A stretch of DNA of 47,886 nt from Bacteroidales bacterium (lineage in GTDB: Bacteria; Bacteroidota; Bacteroidia; Bacteroidales; UBA932): contig JAFRRF010000035.1 in assembly GCA_017428245.1 (NCBI GenBank), forward strand, positions 1-47,886, in the 5' to 3' direction. The position numbers were made by a program, and so were the translations under genes. The notes beneath the pieces were generated by a model. That model saw only the letters and a program-made list of their open reading frames with translations, did no database searches and was not told the DNA's origin. Below, one piece after another: positions 1 through 8,389 of the stretch (the first letter of the stretch is position 1; every line of letters begins with the position of its first letter).

Positions 1-111
1 GTAGCTACGCTTGTCCAGAGTGATGGCCTCCTGGGCCGAAACGGGGAGAGCGCTGAACAGTAGGGATAGGAACAACATGAAAAGAGTGGTAGACAAATAG
101 AGTGTTTTCAT
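1..111 (-). CDS. N-terminus of an unidentified secreted protein (cut by window edge)
   Basis: Only the first 37 codons are present; the frame runs off the left edge. The peptide starts MKTLYLSTTLF and has a textbook signal peptide: a Lys in the n-region, a hydrophobic core of about 18 residues, and an Ala-x-Ala-like site ending VSAQ at about residue 27. The protein is therefore exported to the periplasm or outer membrane. Function cannot be assigned from the visible part. It has its own promoter (302-333) and an unusually long leader of about 185 nt. Confidence 0.7.
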   Translation of the reverse strand, partial: MKTLYLSTTLFMLFLSLLFSALPVSAQEAITLDKRSY

Positions 112-301
112 GATTGCCTAAGTTTTGGCGTTTCTAATCAATACTTCGGTAAATTGTGGCGTTCAGGAGCCGCAGGTTGGCGGACTGAACAACTCAAGAG
201 GAGGAAATGGGCACAAAGCCCGAGCAGGATGGCGGAGAAGGTACCCTTTTCCCGGGAATGGGACAGGGGGAATGTCACGATGACCTCAAAGAGGTTTGAG
301 A
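112..301 (-). other. Structured 5' leader of the left-edge gene
   Basis: The 316-bp stretch 112-427 contains no credible gene. Most of it is the untranslated leader between the promoter at 302-333 and the ATG at 111. Hairpins visible in it are ACCTC/GAGGT (283-295), GGGC/GCCC around a 5-nt loop (209-221), and a nested one at 161-190 (GTTCAG/CTGAAC outside, CCGC/GCGG inside). I recognise no known riboswitch family. Regulation at RNA level is possible but unproven. Confidence 0.4.
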
Positions 302-333
302 CAAATTTAAGTTATATTCTGAAAGTAAACAAA
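302..333 (-). promoter_or_regulatory. Bacteroidota-type promoter of the left-edge gene
   Basis: On the minus strand TTTG (330-333) is followed, after exactly 20 bp, by TAAATTTG (302-309). This matches the Bacteroides sigma-ABfr consensus: -33 TTTG, -7 TAnnTTTG, spacing 19-21. It is the best complete promoter in the window. Transcription should start near 296. Confidence 0.7.
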
Positions 334-338
334 TAAAA

Positions 339-357
339 ATGAAACTTTTTGTTTCGT
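339..357 (-). terminator. Possible terminator of the rsgA-MATE operon
   Basis: On the minus strand, downstream of the MATE gene, GAAAC and GTTTC form a short stem around a five-A loop, extended by an A-T and a G-U pair. An AT-rich T-run follows. The stem is short, so the call is tentative. It abuts the -33 box of the next gene on the same strand. Confidence 0.4.
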
Positions 358-427
358 TAGTGCTCGCAAATCATTACATTTTGAACATTCCACCGCTCAC
401 TGATGAACATATCAATATACCCCGGAC

Positions 428-1753
428 CTATGCAGCAGCAGGGACCTTCGCCCAGACATTGCGCCGGGCGGCGAGAGTCATATAGACCGACCTGACCACC
501 AGATGGACGAAATAAGCGATGTAGAGCGCCTGTGCGCCGAAGCGCGGAGCGCAGATGTAGAATGAGGCCACGAACAATCCCGCCGAGAAGACCATGCATA
601 TCATAAGGCCGCGGGAGGCGGTGGCACCCACATAGATACCGTCCCATATGAATGCCACGCAACTTAGCACCGGCATCAGCAGCAGCCAGAAAAGATAGGG
701 TTCGCTCGCCGCCTTGACTTCGGCGTTGTCGGTCAGGATTCCGATGATGGAGCGCGGGAAGACGGCGTAGGCCACTGTCGATATGACGCCGATCACGGCG
801 CCCCAGATAAACACATACTTCACGGTCTCGTTGAGTGAAGTCCTGTTCCGTTCACCGATGAAACGGCCTGTCAGGGCCTCGCCGGCATAGGCGAAACCGT
901 CCACGAAATAGGAATAGAGCAGCAGAAGGTGCATCATCACCGAACTTACAGCAAGTTCCACGTCGCCGAAACGGGCGGCGAAAATGGTGAAGCCTTCATA
1001 GACCACCAGCATGAGCATGGAGCGGACGAAAAGCTGGCTGTTTACAGAGAAGAAGCGTTTGAAATAGCGCCATCGCATGCTTTGCATTACGCTTGCGGAG
1101 CGGAGCATGTCGCGGTATTTGTGGCGCATGAGCAGGATCGCCAGCAGCAGTCCCGTCCACTGCGCGACAAGCGTTCCTGCCGCGACTCCGCTGATGCCAA
1201 GCGGCGTATGGAAAGAGAGGAACCAGCTCGCACCCATATTGACCAGGTTCACCCACAGGTCGGTTATCATCGGATACATGGTGTTCTGCATCCCGATGAA
1301 CCATCCCTTGAATACGAAAAGCGACAGGGTGGCCGGTGCGGCCCATACCCTGATGAAGAAGTAGTTGCGGGCGATGACTTCCACTTCGGGGGAACAGTCC
1401 ACCAGCATCAGCATGACCTCAGCGAAGAGCCATTGGATGGCCAGAACGAGGAGCGATGCGGCCAGCGCGGTAGCGATTCCCTGGGAGAAGGTGTCGATGG
1501 AGGCTTTCATGTCTCCCCTTCCGTAAGCCTGGGCCGTGATTCCGCCTGTCCCTACGCGCAGGAACCCCATGTTCCAGTAAAGCAGGTCGAAAAGCATGGT
1601 ACCGATGGCGATGCCGCCTATCAGCGCCGCGTCGCCCAGATGGCCCGCGATGGCTGTATCCACGATACCTACGAGGGGAACCGTGATATTGGCCAGTATG
1701 CTTGGAACGGCGAGCCGGACCACCTCACGGTTGATGGGATTGCGCAGAGCCAT
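428..1753 (-). CDS. MATE family multidrug/metabolite efflux transporter
   Basis: The product is a 441-residue polytopic inner-membrane protein with the twelve-helix layout of the MATE family (NorM/DinF type), which exports cationic drugs or metabolites in exchange for Na+ or H+. The start reads MALRNPINREVVRLAVPSIL, and the segment on the pattern IVDTAIAGHLGDAALIGG at about 29-46 is the conserved first-helix region of MATE proteins. Length is normal for the family. The ATG overlaps the stop codon of rsgA by one base (TAATG), so the two are translationally coupled. The substrate cannot be told from sequence; the DinF/DNA-damage-inducible branch is possible. Confidence 0.88.
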   Translation of the reverse strand: MALRNPINREVVRLAVPSILANITVPLVGIVDTAIAGHLGDAALIGGIAIGTMLFDLLYWNMGFLRVGTGGITAQAYGRGDMKASIDTFSQGIATALAASLLVLAIQWLFAEVMLMLVDCSPEVEVIARNYFFIRVWAAPATLSLFVFKGWFIGMQNTMYPMITDLWVNLVNMGASWFLSFHTPLGISGVAAGTLVAQWTGLLLAILLMRHKYRDMLRSASVMQSMRWRYFKRFFSVNSQLFVRSMLMLVVYEGFTIFAARFGDVELAVSSVMMHLLLLYSYFVDGFAYAGEALTGRFIGERNRTSLNETVKYVFIWGAVIGVISTVAYAVFPRSIIGILTDNAEVKAASEPYLFWLLLMPVLSCVAFIWDGIYVGATASRGLMICMVFSAGLFVASFYICAPRFGAQALYIAYFVHLVVRSVYMTLAARRNVWAKVPAAA

Positions 1754-2670
1754 TATCTGTATTTGCGTTCCTCCTCCAACATCCCGAGATAGGATCCGTA
1801 GCGCTCGGGAGAAACCAGCCCGTCCTCCAGCGCCTGTTTCACCGCGCAGCCCGGTTCGTGGGTATGGGTGCAGGGTTTGAAGCGGCAGCCGTCCATTACG
1901 CGGAGCATCTCGGGAAAATAAGTGCTGAGTTCTTCGGGCTCGATGTCAACCAGTCCGAATCCGCGTATGCCCGGGGTGTCAATCACGAAGCCGCCTCCGG
2001 TGAGCGGATGCATCTCGTAGAAAGTGGTGGTGTGCTTACCCTGCAGGTGGCTCAGCGAGATTTCGCCGATTTTCGGATCGAGGGTCGGGTCGAGCGCCTT
2101 GAGCAGGGAGGATTTCCCCACGCCGGAAGTCCCGGAGAAGAGGGTAAGGCCGTCCCGGCAGAGCGACCGCACTGCCGCCAGGCCCGTCCCCATGCGGGCT
2201 GAAATCTCAAGCACTTCGTAGCCGGCATTGCGATAGAGATTCTTGAAACCGGCCAGCTGTTCCTGAAGTTCCGGTTCCGTATAGAGATCCACTTTGTTTA
2301 TCAGGATGACCGGCCGTATGCCATAGGCCTCGCAGGTGACCAGGAAGCGGTCGACGAAGGCAAGTTTGGTCTCGGGCAGAATTATGGTGACGATCAGGAA
2401 AACCCTGTCGAGATTGGCTGCGATGATGTGGCTTTCGCGGCTCAGGTTGGTGGAACGGCGAATCAGATAATTCTTGCGCGGAAGTATGCGGGTGATGGTC
2501 CCGTCCTCGTACTCCACCCTGTCGCCGACTGCGACGGGGTTGGTGGCCTTGGAACCGGAAAGCCGGAGCCTGCCCCTTATCACCGCCGGAAACGGATCCC
2601 ATTCCGGAAGGCGGGAGAGCAGATAGTGGCTTCCCGTATGTTTGACGACCGTCGCTGTGCCTTTTTCCAT
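1753..2670 (-). CDS. rsgA: Ribosome small-subunit-dependent GTPase A (RsgA)
   Basis: This 305-residue circularly permuted GTPase checks late maturation of the 30S subunit and releases RbfA. The N-terminal OB fold (about 1-65) is followed by the permuted GTPase motifs: G4 NKVD at 125-128, then the P-loop GTSGVGKSS at 180-188, then G3 DTPG at 231-234. The C-terminal zinc finger is complete (Cys262, Cys267, His269, Cys275). It leads a two-gene unit with the MATE exporter. The only good -7 box (TATCTTTG, minus strand 2676-2683) ends six bases before the ATG, so the mRNA may be leaderless or nearly so. Confidence 0.95.
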   Translation of the reverse strand: MEKGTATVVKHTGSHYLLSRLPEWDPFPAVIRGRLRLSGSKATNPVAVGDRVEYEDGTITRILPRKNYLIRRSTNLSRESHIIAANLDRVFLIVTIILPETKLAFVDRFLVTCEAYGIRPVILINKVDLYTEPELQEQLAGFKNLYRNAGYEVLEISARMGTGLAAVRSLCRDGLTLFSGTSGVGKSSLLKALDPTLDPKIGEISLSHLQGKHTTTFYEMHPLTGGGFVIDTPGIRGFGLVDIEPEELSTYFPEMLRVMDGCRFKPCTHTHEPGCAVKQALEDGLVSPERYGSYLGMLEEERKYR

Positions 2671-2675
2671 GGACG

Positions 2676-2710
2676 CAAAGATAGCAATTTATACAAAATC
2701 CCTATCTTTG
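2676..2710. promoter_or_regulatory. Divergent back-to-back promoter, rsgA / prenyl synthase
   Basis: Two perfect TAnnTTTG boxes point away from each other: TATCTTTG on the minus strand (2676-2683) for rsgA and TATCTTTG on the plus strand (2703-2710) for the prenyl synthase. They are the ends of a 9-bp inverted repeat (CAAAGATAG / CTATCTTTG). The -33 region of each would overlap the -7 box of the other, so the two promoters probably compete. No clear TTTG -33 element sits at 19-21 bp on either side. Confidence 0.6.
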
Positions 2711-2728
2711 TACTACAAACTCCACGAT

Positions 2729-3706
2729 ATGTACACCCTCGAAGAGATCGACCACATCCTTACCAATTTCGCAAAACTCCGGAACATACGCCGCGAACCC
2801 GCGAACCTCTACGAGCCTCTCGATTACATGATGTCCATCGGCGGCAAACGGATCCGTCCCAAACTCTGCCTGCTCACTTACAACCTGATGAGCGACGACT
2901 TCCGCAATCCTATCGTCTTCCCGGCGATGGCGCTTGAGGTTTTCCACGAGTTCACACTCATCCACGACGACATCATGGACCGTTCGGACACGCGTCGCGG
3001 AAATCCGACCGTCTACAAGAAATGGAACGAGAACGTGGCCATACTGTCCGGCGACGCCATGTCGATCCTGTCGTACCAGTATCTGGCCCATGCTCCGGAA
3101 AAGGTTCTGCCTCAGGCGCTTGAACTCTTCTCCGCCACGGCGATGCAGGTGTGCGAGGGGCAGCAGTACGACATGGATTTCGAAGAGATGCCGTTCATAA
3201 CGATGGAGGACTATCTCGGGATGATCGGCCTCAAGACCGCAGTCCTGCTCGCCTGCTCGGCGAAGCTCGGCGCGCTGATCGGCGGAGCCGCCCCCGAAGC
3301 ATGCGACGCCCTCTACCGTTTCGGATACGAACTTGGGCTTGCATTCCAGATTACGGACGATTATCTCGACACTTTCGGCAACGAAAAGGTGTTCGGGAAG
3401 AAGATAGGCGGAGACATCACACACAACAAGAAGACCTGGCTGCTGGTGGAGGGCATCAGGCGCGCCGCAGGGGAGCAGAAAATGCAACTGGAGCAGTTCA
3501 TGCAACTCGGCGAAGAAGACCGGGAAGAGAAAGTCGAGGCAGTCCGCAATCTCTATGTGGAACTAGGCGTGAAGGAAGCCGCGGCCGCCGAAATCCTCGT
3601 CTATCACAGAAAAGCCCTGAAAGCCCTGGAAGAGGCCGGATTCGACGAAGAAAACACCCTGGTCCTCAGGCAGTTCGCAGAAGAGATCATCCACCGTGAA
3701 AAATAG
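2729..3706 (+). CDS. Trans-polyprenyl diphosphate synthase
   Basis: This 325-residue all-helical synthase condenses isopentenyl diphosphate onto an allylic diphosphate to make a prenyl chain for quinone or other lipids. Both Asp-rich motifs are present: DDIMD at 80-84 and DDYLD at 210-214, together with the conserved GGKRIRP at 38-44. I place the start at MYTLEEID because the in-frame extension upstream would run through the promoter and the rsgA start. Length fits medium- to long-chain synthases, but chain length cannot be read safely. It overlaps the following U32 gene by 11 bp. The ispE gene at 22279 supplies the same isoprenoid pathway. Confidence 0.9.
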   Translation: MYTLEEIDHILTNFAKLRNIRREPANLYEPLDYMMSIGGKRIRPKLCLLTYNLMSDDFRNPIVFPAMALEVFHEFTLIHDDIMDRSDTRRGNPTVYKKWNENVAILSGDAMSILSYQYLAHAPEKVLPQALELFSATAMQVCEGQQYDMDFEEMPFITMEDYLGMIGLKTAVLLACSAKLGALIGGAAPEACDALYRFGYELGLAFQITDDYLDTFGNEKVFGKKIGGDITHNKKTWLLVEGIRRAAGEQKMQLEQFMQLGEEDREEKVEAVRNLYVELGVKEAAAAEILVYHRKALKALEEAGFDEENTLVLRQFAEEIIHREK

Positions 3707-4931
3707 GCGTCTGGAAATAATGGCTCCGGCAGGCAATTTCGAATGCCTGCACGCCGCCCTGCAGGGCGGAGCCGACTCGGTCTATTTCGGAGTCGGCAGC
3801 CTCAATATGCGTTCGCACTCCGCAAACAACTTCAAGGCTGAAGATCTGGCGGAAGTCTGCGACATCTGCCGCAAGGCCGGGGTTAAAAGCTACCTCACCC
3901 TCAACATCACCCTTTACGACGAAGACCTGGAACCGATGCGGGAGACCCTGCTCGCCGCCCGCGAGGCCGGAATCACTGCAGTGATCGCCTCCGACATGGC
4001 GGCCATCGCGGAGGCCCGCCGCCTCGGGATAGAAGTGCACATCTCCACCCAGCTCAGCGTCTCGAACATCGAAAGCCTACGGTTCTGGAGCCGGTTCGCA
4101 GATGTGGTGGTCCTGGCACGGGAACTCAATCTGAACCAGGTCAAGGCAATCAGCGAAGCTGTCAGGAATGAGGACCTCAGGGGTCCGTCCGGGAAGCCGC
4201 TGCAAATCGAGATGTTCTGCCACGGGGCGCTCTGCATGGCCATCTCCGGCAAGTGTTACCTGTCGCTCCACGAATACGGAGCCTCAGCCAACAGGGGCAG
4301 CTGCTATCAGGTCTGCCGCCACGCCTACGAGGTATCGGACGTGGAGACAGGATCGAAACTCCTGATAGACAACAAATACATAATGTCGCCCAAGGATCTG
4401 TGTACGATAGGTTTCCTCGACAGGATGGTGGAGGCCGGGGTGACGGTATTCAAGATCGAGGGACGCGCCCGCAGCGCCGAATATGTGAAAACTGTCACCA
4501 AGGCATATCGTGAGGCTGCCGATGCCATCGAAGAGGGTACTTTCTCCGAAGAGCTTGCCGCATCGCTCAGGGAGAAACTCCTGACGGTATTCAACCGCGG
4601 ATTCTGGGACGGCTACTACCAGGGCGCCAGGCTCGGCGAATGGAGCAATATCTACGGCAACCAGGCCACCCGCACGAAAACCTATCTGGGAAGGGTGACG
4701 GACTACTATGCCCGGCTGGGCGTAGCCGAAATCAAGATGGAAACCGGATCGTTCCGCCTGGGCGACCAGCTGCTTATCAGCGGCCCTACCACGGGAGTGG
4801 TCGAGACGGAGGTGTCGGAAATCCGTCTGGACGACAGCCACATACTGGAAGAGGCCGCCAAAGGTGACCTCTGTTCAGTTCCCGTTCCGGAAAAAGTCCG
4901 GAGGGGAGATAAGGTTTTCCTCTTCCGATAA
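3696..4931 (+). CDS. Peptidase U32 family protein (TrhP-like)
   Basis: This 411-residue protein belongs to the U32 family, long listed as collagenase-like peptidases. Characterised bacterial members TrhP/YegQ act in prephenate-dependent hydroxylation of U34 in tRNA, and RlhA acts on 23S rRNA. The N-terminal barrel starts with the conserved LEIMAPAGN. The family signature runs from about residue 170 (EMFCHGALCMAISGKCYLS), with further Cys residues shortly after for a possible metal or Fe-S site. The C-terminal part resembles the family's small beta domain. The GTG at 3696 is chosen because the next ATG (3720) would remove the conserved LEI strand. It is co-transcribed with the prenyl synthase. 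Which RNA it acts on is not known. Confidence 0.85.
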   Translation: MKNRRLEIMAPAGNFECLHAALQGGADSVYFGVGSLNMRSHSANNFKAEDLAEVCDICRKAGVKSYLTLNITLYDEDLEPMRETLLAAREAGITAVIASDMAAIAEARRLGIEVHISTQLSVSNIESLRFWSRFADVVVLARELNLNQVKAISEAVRNEDLRGPSGKPLQIEMFCHGALCMAISGKCYLSLHEYGASANRGSCYQVCRHAYEVSDVETGSKLLIDNKYIMSPKDLCTIGFLDRMVEAGVTVFKIEGRARSAEYVKTVTKAYREAADAIEEGTFSEELAASLREKLLTVFNRGFWDGYYQGARLGEWSNIYGNQATRTKTYLGRVTDYYARLGVAEIKMETGSFRLGDQLLISGPTTGVVETEVSEIRLDDSHILEEAAKGDLCSVPVPEKVRRGDKVFLFR

Positions 4932-4934
4932 GCG

Positions 4935-5600
4935 TCACGCCAGTACGGCGTGCAGCACGTCCAGGCTGCGGGCGTCGATCGTCGTGCCCAGATGGTAGGA
5001 GAGGTATTGCAGCATCTTGCGGGAGAAGGCCTGGCGCCGCTCGGCCGACAGCGGAATCGCCATCGTTTCTGCAAAGGAGCTCCGCAGGATCTGCAGGAAG
5101 AGCGCCGCTTCGCCGCTCTCGAAGATGCCGGCCGGCTCGATGGTCTCGTCCGGCATAAATCCCATCTGCACCGCATAACTGACCAGGAACCAGAGATGGA
5201 AATTGGCCACGCTGCCTTCTTCCGCTTCCAGGAGGGAGATCACGCGGCTGAGCCAGTCGAAGAAATGCGGGTCCGACAGTTCATTGGTGAAACTCCGGTA
5301 CAGCACCTCGCTGATGAACATAGCCAGCGAACTCTTGATGCGGCTGCCGCGGATGTCGCGGAGCGTCTGCGCCGGTTCCCATTCCCGCAGCAAGCCCAGG
5401 GAACTTTTGGGGGAGGAGACACTCACGATGTCGAGCAGGCTGAGCGGGTGGAATGCCGCCACGGCATTTCCCCGCTTGATGCCGCGCACCAGATAACTGC
5501 AACGGCCTGACGTGGAATCGACCGTATGGAGGATCAGCGCGTGGTCGCTGTATTTCGTCAGGTGCAGGACGACTATCCGTGACGTTTCTGGAGATGGCAT
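4935..5600 (-). CDS. recO: DNA repair protein RecO
   Basis: This 221-residue RecO mediates loading of RecA on SSB-coated single strands in the RecFOR pathway and anneals complementary strands. The N-terminal OB fold carries the family hallmark IVVLHLTKYSD...LVRGIKRG, and the helical C-terminal domain (about 85-221) has the typical SSLAMFISEVLYRSF helix. The four-Cys zinc site of some RecO proteins is not visible, as is usual in Bacteroidota. The start overlaps the end of rdgB by 28 bp, so the two are one transcript. The gene converges on the U32 gene with only 3 bp between stops. Confidence 0.9.
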   Translation of the reverse strand: MPSPETSRIVVLHLTKYSDHALILHTVDSTSGRCSYLVRGIKRGNAVAAFHPLSLLDIVSVSSPKSSLGLLREWEPAQTLRDIRGSRIKSSLAMFISEVLYRSFTNELSDPHFFDWLSRVISLLEAEEGSVANFHLWFLVSYAVQMGFMPDETIEPAGIFESGEAALFLQILRSSFAETMAIPLSAERRQAFSRKMLQYLSYHLGTTIDARSLDVLHAVLA

Positions 5601-6163
5601 TGCAACATCCGCATGGCCTTTCCACGGTGGGAAAGAGCGTTCTTTTCTTCGATTGATATCTCGGCGAGGGTCACGTCGAGTCCGATTGGAACAAAAATTG
5701 AATCATAGCCGAAGCCTTGGACCCCTTCGCTTTCCTGCAAGGCGATGTGGCCCTCGCAAGTTCCTTCAAAGACCGTCAGCACCCCGTCTTCGATGAGCGA
5801 GACGACACAGCGGAAACGGGCCGTCCGCTTCTCGAAGGGAAGGCCGGCCAGTTCCGCCAGGACCCTGCGCCGGTTGGCAGCGGGATCCTTGTCCTCGCCG
5901 GCGTACCGGGCCGTGTGGACGCCCGGCGCCCCGCCGAGCGCGTCGATCTCAAGGCCGGTATCATCGGCGAAGCAGTCCTGCTGGAAGTAGTTCCAGACGG
6001 CGCAGGCCTTCTGGACGGAATTGCCGCGCAGGGTGTCGCAGGTTTCCGGCAGGTCGCCCGGCAGTCCCAGGGAAGCGGGGGTGAGCACACGGAAGGACGG
6101 GCCGAGAATGGCCTGGGCCTCTTCCTGTTTATGGGGATTGTTGGTGGCAAAAAGGATGTTCAT
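5573..6163 (-). CDS. rdgB: Non-canonical purine NTP pyrophosphatase (RdgB/HAM1)
   Basis: The 196-residue product hydrolyses dITP, dXTP and ITP to the monophosphate, keeping deaminated purines out of DNA and RNA. Family motifs are in order: FATNNPHK (5-12), substrate/metal segment FADDTGLEIDAL, GYDSIFVP, and SHRGKAM near the C-terminus. The start at MNILFATNN matches the family; a long upstream open frame antisense to the S41 protease gene is spurious. The C-terminal end overlaps recO, a sensible pairing of nucleotide sanitation and DNA repair. The S41 protease is divergently transcribed from the 57-bp gap upstream. Confidence 0.94.
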   Translation of the reverse strand: MNILFATNNPHKQEEAQAILGPSFRVLTPASLGLPGDLPETCDTLRGNSVQKACAVWNYFQQDCFADDTGLEIDALGGAPGVHTARYAGEDKDPAANRRRVLAELAGLPFEKRTARFRCVVSLIEDGVLTVFEGTCEGHIALQESEGVQGFGYDSIFVPIGLDVTLAEISIEEKNALSHRGKAMRMLQCHLQKRHG

Positions 6164-6204
6164 CGACGGATGTTTTGAAGAAGTAAAGATACAGATAAAA
6201 TTGC

Positions 6205-6212
6205 TATTTTTG
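6205..6212 (+). promoter_or_regulatory. -7 box before the S41 protease
   Basis: TATTTTTG matches TAnnTTTG exactly and lies 8 bp upstream of the ATG at 6221. No TTTG lies at the ideal 19-21 bp; the nearest, 6174-6177, is 27 bp away. The mRNA leader would be very short. Confidence 0.5.
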
Positions 6213-6220
6213 TAGGTTAT

Positions 6221-7801
6221 ATGTTCGCACAGATGAAAAGACAGATGAAACGGATGGCGGCGGTCCTCGTGCTGCTGCTGGGTGCCGCGACGGCTCCCGT
6301 GATGGCGCAGAGCCGGGATTTCAAGCTCGGACAGAGCCTGGAGGTGGAATATTCGGTCCTGAAGGAGATTGCGCAGTCGTATGTCGATACGGTCAATTTC
6401 GACAAGATGATCATTGCCGGCGTGCGGGCGATGCTCGCCACGCTCGATCCCTATACGGTGTATATCTCCGAGGAAGAAGGCGATGACTTCGAACTGCTGA
6501 CCACCGGCAACTACGGCGGCGTGGGCGCGATCATCCGCAAGGCGCCCGGAGAAGGCGTCCGCATCATCGAACCCTACGAAAATTCGCCGGCGGCCAAGTA
6601 CGGCCTCCTGCCGGGAGACACGATCATCGAGATCGACGGCAAGCCCGTCTATGACGAGACCTCCGAGCAGAGTTCCGGCCGGATGAAAGGCCAGCCCGGA
6701 ACGGAAGTGAAGTTCAAGGTGGTCAAGGGCCGGACGAAAGACACGGTCGACGTAGTGGTGGTCCGCGAACGGATCCACGTCTCCGACATCGCCTATGCCG
6801 GCATCTACCGCGACGACATCGGCTATATCCAGCTGAGCGGTTTCACGGCCAAGGTTTCGGAAGAATTCAAGGAGAACGTGCTCAAACTGAAGGAAGCCGG
6901 CGCCAAGCGCCTGGTCATCGACCTGCGCGACAACGGCGGCGGCGTGATGGACGAGGCCATCGAGATCGTCTCGCTCTTCGTCCCCAAAGGCACGCTCGTG
7001 GTATCCTCGAAGGGCCGGGTTGCCGAGATGAACCGGGAATACCGCACCACCTCCGCACCGGTCGATACCGCGATGCCGCTGCTGGTGATGGTCAACGGCA
7101 ACTCCGCCTCCGCTTCCGAGATTACTGCAGGAGCGCTCCAGGATCTCGGCCGCGCGACCATTGCCGGTACCCGCTCTTTCGGCAAGGGTTTGATCCAGTC
7201 TATAAGGCCCATGCCCTACAACAGCCAGATGAAGGTGACCACAGGCAAATACTACACCCCCAGCGGCCGCTGCGTGCAGGCCATAGACTACAGCAACCGG
7301 CACGAGGACGGTTCACTCGACAAAGATGTGAACGGCGGCATCGCCCCTGACATCGAAGTCGCGGGCCATCCGTTCAGCCGGCCAACCGTCTCGCTGGTCT
7401 ACTACGACATCATCGGCTCCTATGCCATCGAGTATTTCATCGCGCACGAAAACATCGACCGCGATTTCCACCTGACGGATGCCGAATACGAAGATTTCGT
7501 GAAATATGCCGCCACCCAGGATTTCGATGCGCGTACCGCTGCCCAGACCGCCCTTGACCAGCTGATCAAAGCCGCCAAGTCCGAGGATCTCTACGACAAT
7601 TACAAGGACGAGATCGAGGCGCTGCAGAAGAAGGTCAATATGGACAAGGAGGCGGTGCTCCGAGCCAAGAAGGCGGAGATCCTGCCGCTCGTGGAGCAGG
7701 AGATCGTCACCCGCTACTACTTCAACCGCGCCGCCGTTCCCGTCGCACTCCGCTACGATGCGCAGCTCCGCGAGGCGGTCGACAAGTGGCTGCAGCAATA
7801 G
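6221..7801 (+). CDS. S41 family C-terminal processing protease (CtpA/Prc-like)
   Basis: This 526-residue envelope protease cleaves exported or membrane proteins from exposed C-termini. It has a signal peptide (about 1-29, ending PVMAQ) and a PDZ domain (about 95-185, with the GGVGA carboxylate-binding loop and PGDTIIEIDG). The S41 core contains the Ser-Lys pair: Ser297 in NSASASE and Lys322 in FGKG. The C-terminal extension of about 150 residues is typical of Bacteroidota members. Because MKRQMKRMAA also works as an n-region, an alternative start at 6233 is possible. It is monocistronic, closed by a strong terminator at 7848. Confidence 0.93.
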   Translation: MFAQMKRQMKRMAAVLVLLLGAATAPVMAQSRDFKLGQSLEVEYSVLKEIAQSYVDTVNFDKMIIAGVRAMLATLDPYTVYISEEEGDDFELLTTGNYGGVGAIIRKAPGEGVRIIEPYENSPAAKYGLLPGDTIIEIDGKPVYDETSEQSSGRMKGQPGTEVKFKVVKGRTKDTVDVVVVRERIHVSDIAYAGIYRDDIGYIQLSGFTAKVSEEFKENVLKLKEAGAKRLVIDLRDNGGGVMDEAIEIVSLFVPKGTLVVSSKGRVAEMNREYRTTSAPVDTAMPLLVMVNGNSASASEITAGALQDLGRATIAGTRSFGKGLIQSIRPMPYNSQMKVTTGKYYTPSGRCVQAIDYSNRHEDGSLDKDVNGGIAPDIEVAGHPFSRPTVSLVYYDIIGSYAIEYFIAHENIDRDFHLTDAEYEDFVKYAATQDFDARTAAQTALDQLIKAAKSEDLYDNYKDEIEALQKKVNMDKEAVLRAKKAEILPLVEQEIVTRYYFNRAAVPVALRYDAQLREAVDKWLQQ

Positions 7802-7847
7802 CCCGTCTGCCGCCGGCGTTCCGTTGACAGGCTGTCAACTGTTTTGT

Positions 7848-7885
7848 AAGACTGTAAAGATGACTTTACAGTCTTTCTGTTTTTC
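7848..7885 (+). terminator. Intrinsic terminator after the S41 protease
   Basis: A perfect 12-bp stem, AAGACTGTAAAG / CTTTACAGTCTT, closes an ATGA tetraloop and is followed by TCTGTTTTTC. A second small hairpin, GTTGACAG/CTGTCAAC, lies just upstream at 7823-7839. Confidence 0.85.
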
Positions 7886-7982
7886 AAATTGCTGATTGTT
7901 AGCAGATTGCAAATTTGGCACAGGCCGTGATTCCAGGAAGGACAAACCAAACGGAATGTCAAACAATCAAAATCTGCTTACA

Positions 7983-8351
7983 ATGAAACGTATTTTTATC
8001 CTTCTGACTGTGGCTCTTCTGAGCGTGATGAGTACAAATCTTGATGCCAAGGTGGTGCGAGGCTATGTCACGGACCCGTCCGGCCGGCCGGTGCAGGGCG
8101 TGAAGATGGTGGTCGTTTGTGAAGATGTTTCCACAAAACCCTGCTATGCGTCCACGGACGCGGAGGGCTTCTTCTCGGTGACCGTTCCGGACGAGATGGA
8201 CACCGCCGGCTTTGCCAGGGTTCTTTCCAAGAACGGAACGCGGGTGATCTCGCACCAGGAGACCGGCCGCACGGTTTGGATTACCATCGAACCGAAACAG
8301 ACGCCGGACCTCTCCGGCCGGCGTCTGGCCGACATAAGCGATGTCCGCTAA
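7983..8351 (+). CDS. Small secreted carboxypeptidase-regulatory-like domain protein
   Basis: The product is 122 residues: a signal peptide (MKRIFILLTVALLSV..., cleavage about residue 22) followed by one beta-sandwich of the carboxypeptidase-regulatory/CarboxypepD_reg type. The sequence VRGYVTDPSGRPVQGVKMVV is the classic first strand and turn of that fold, also found at the N-terminus of SusC proteins. There is no barrel or enzyme domain after it, so it is a free-standing module, perhaps a binding or scaffolding protein in the periplasm. The ATG at 7983 is preferred over an upstream TTG because it gives the signal peptide directly. It stands alone between a terminator and palindrome copy 1. 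Function is unknown. Confidence 0.7.
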   Translation: MKRIFILLTVALLSVMSTNLDAKVVRGYVTDPSGRPVQGVKMVVVCEDVSTKPCYASTDAEGFFSVTVPDEMDTAGFARVLSKNGTRVISHQETGRTVWITIEPKQTPDLSGRRLADISDVR

Positions 8352-8389
8352 GCGGGAAAGGCCCGCCTTCCAACTGCAGTGTCCCTCTC

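Noticed and set aside
154..336. A 60-codon plus-strand frame left of the MATE gene.
   Set aside because: It lies in the leader opposite a good minus-strand promoter, has no promoter of its own, and its composition (Arg, Trp, Ser) is not protein-like.
5573..7303. An apparent extension of rdgB to 576 codons.
   Set aside because: The added part is antisense to the S41 protease. The Met before NILFATNN is the family start.
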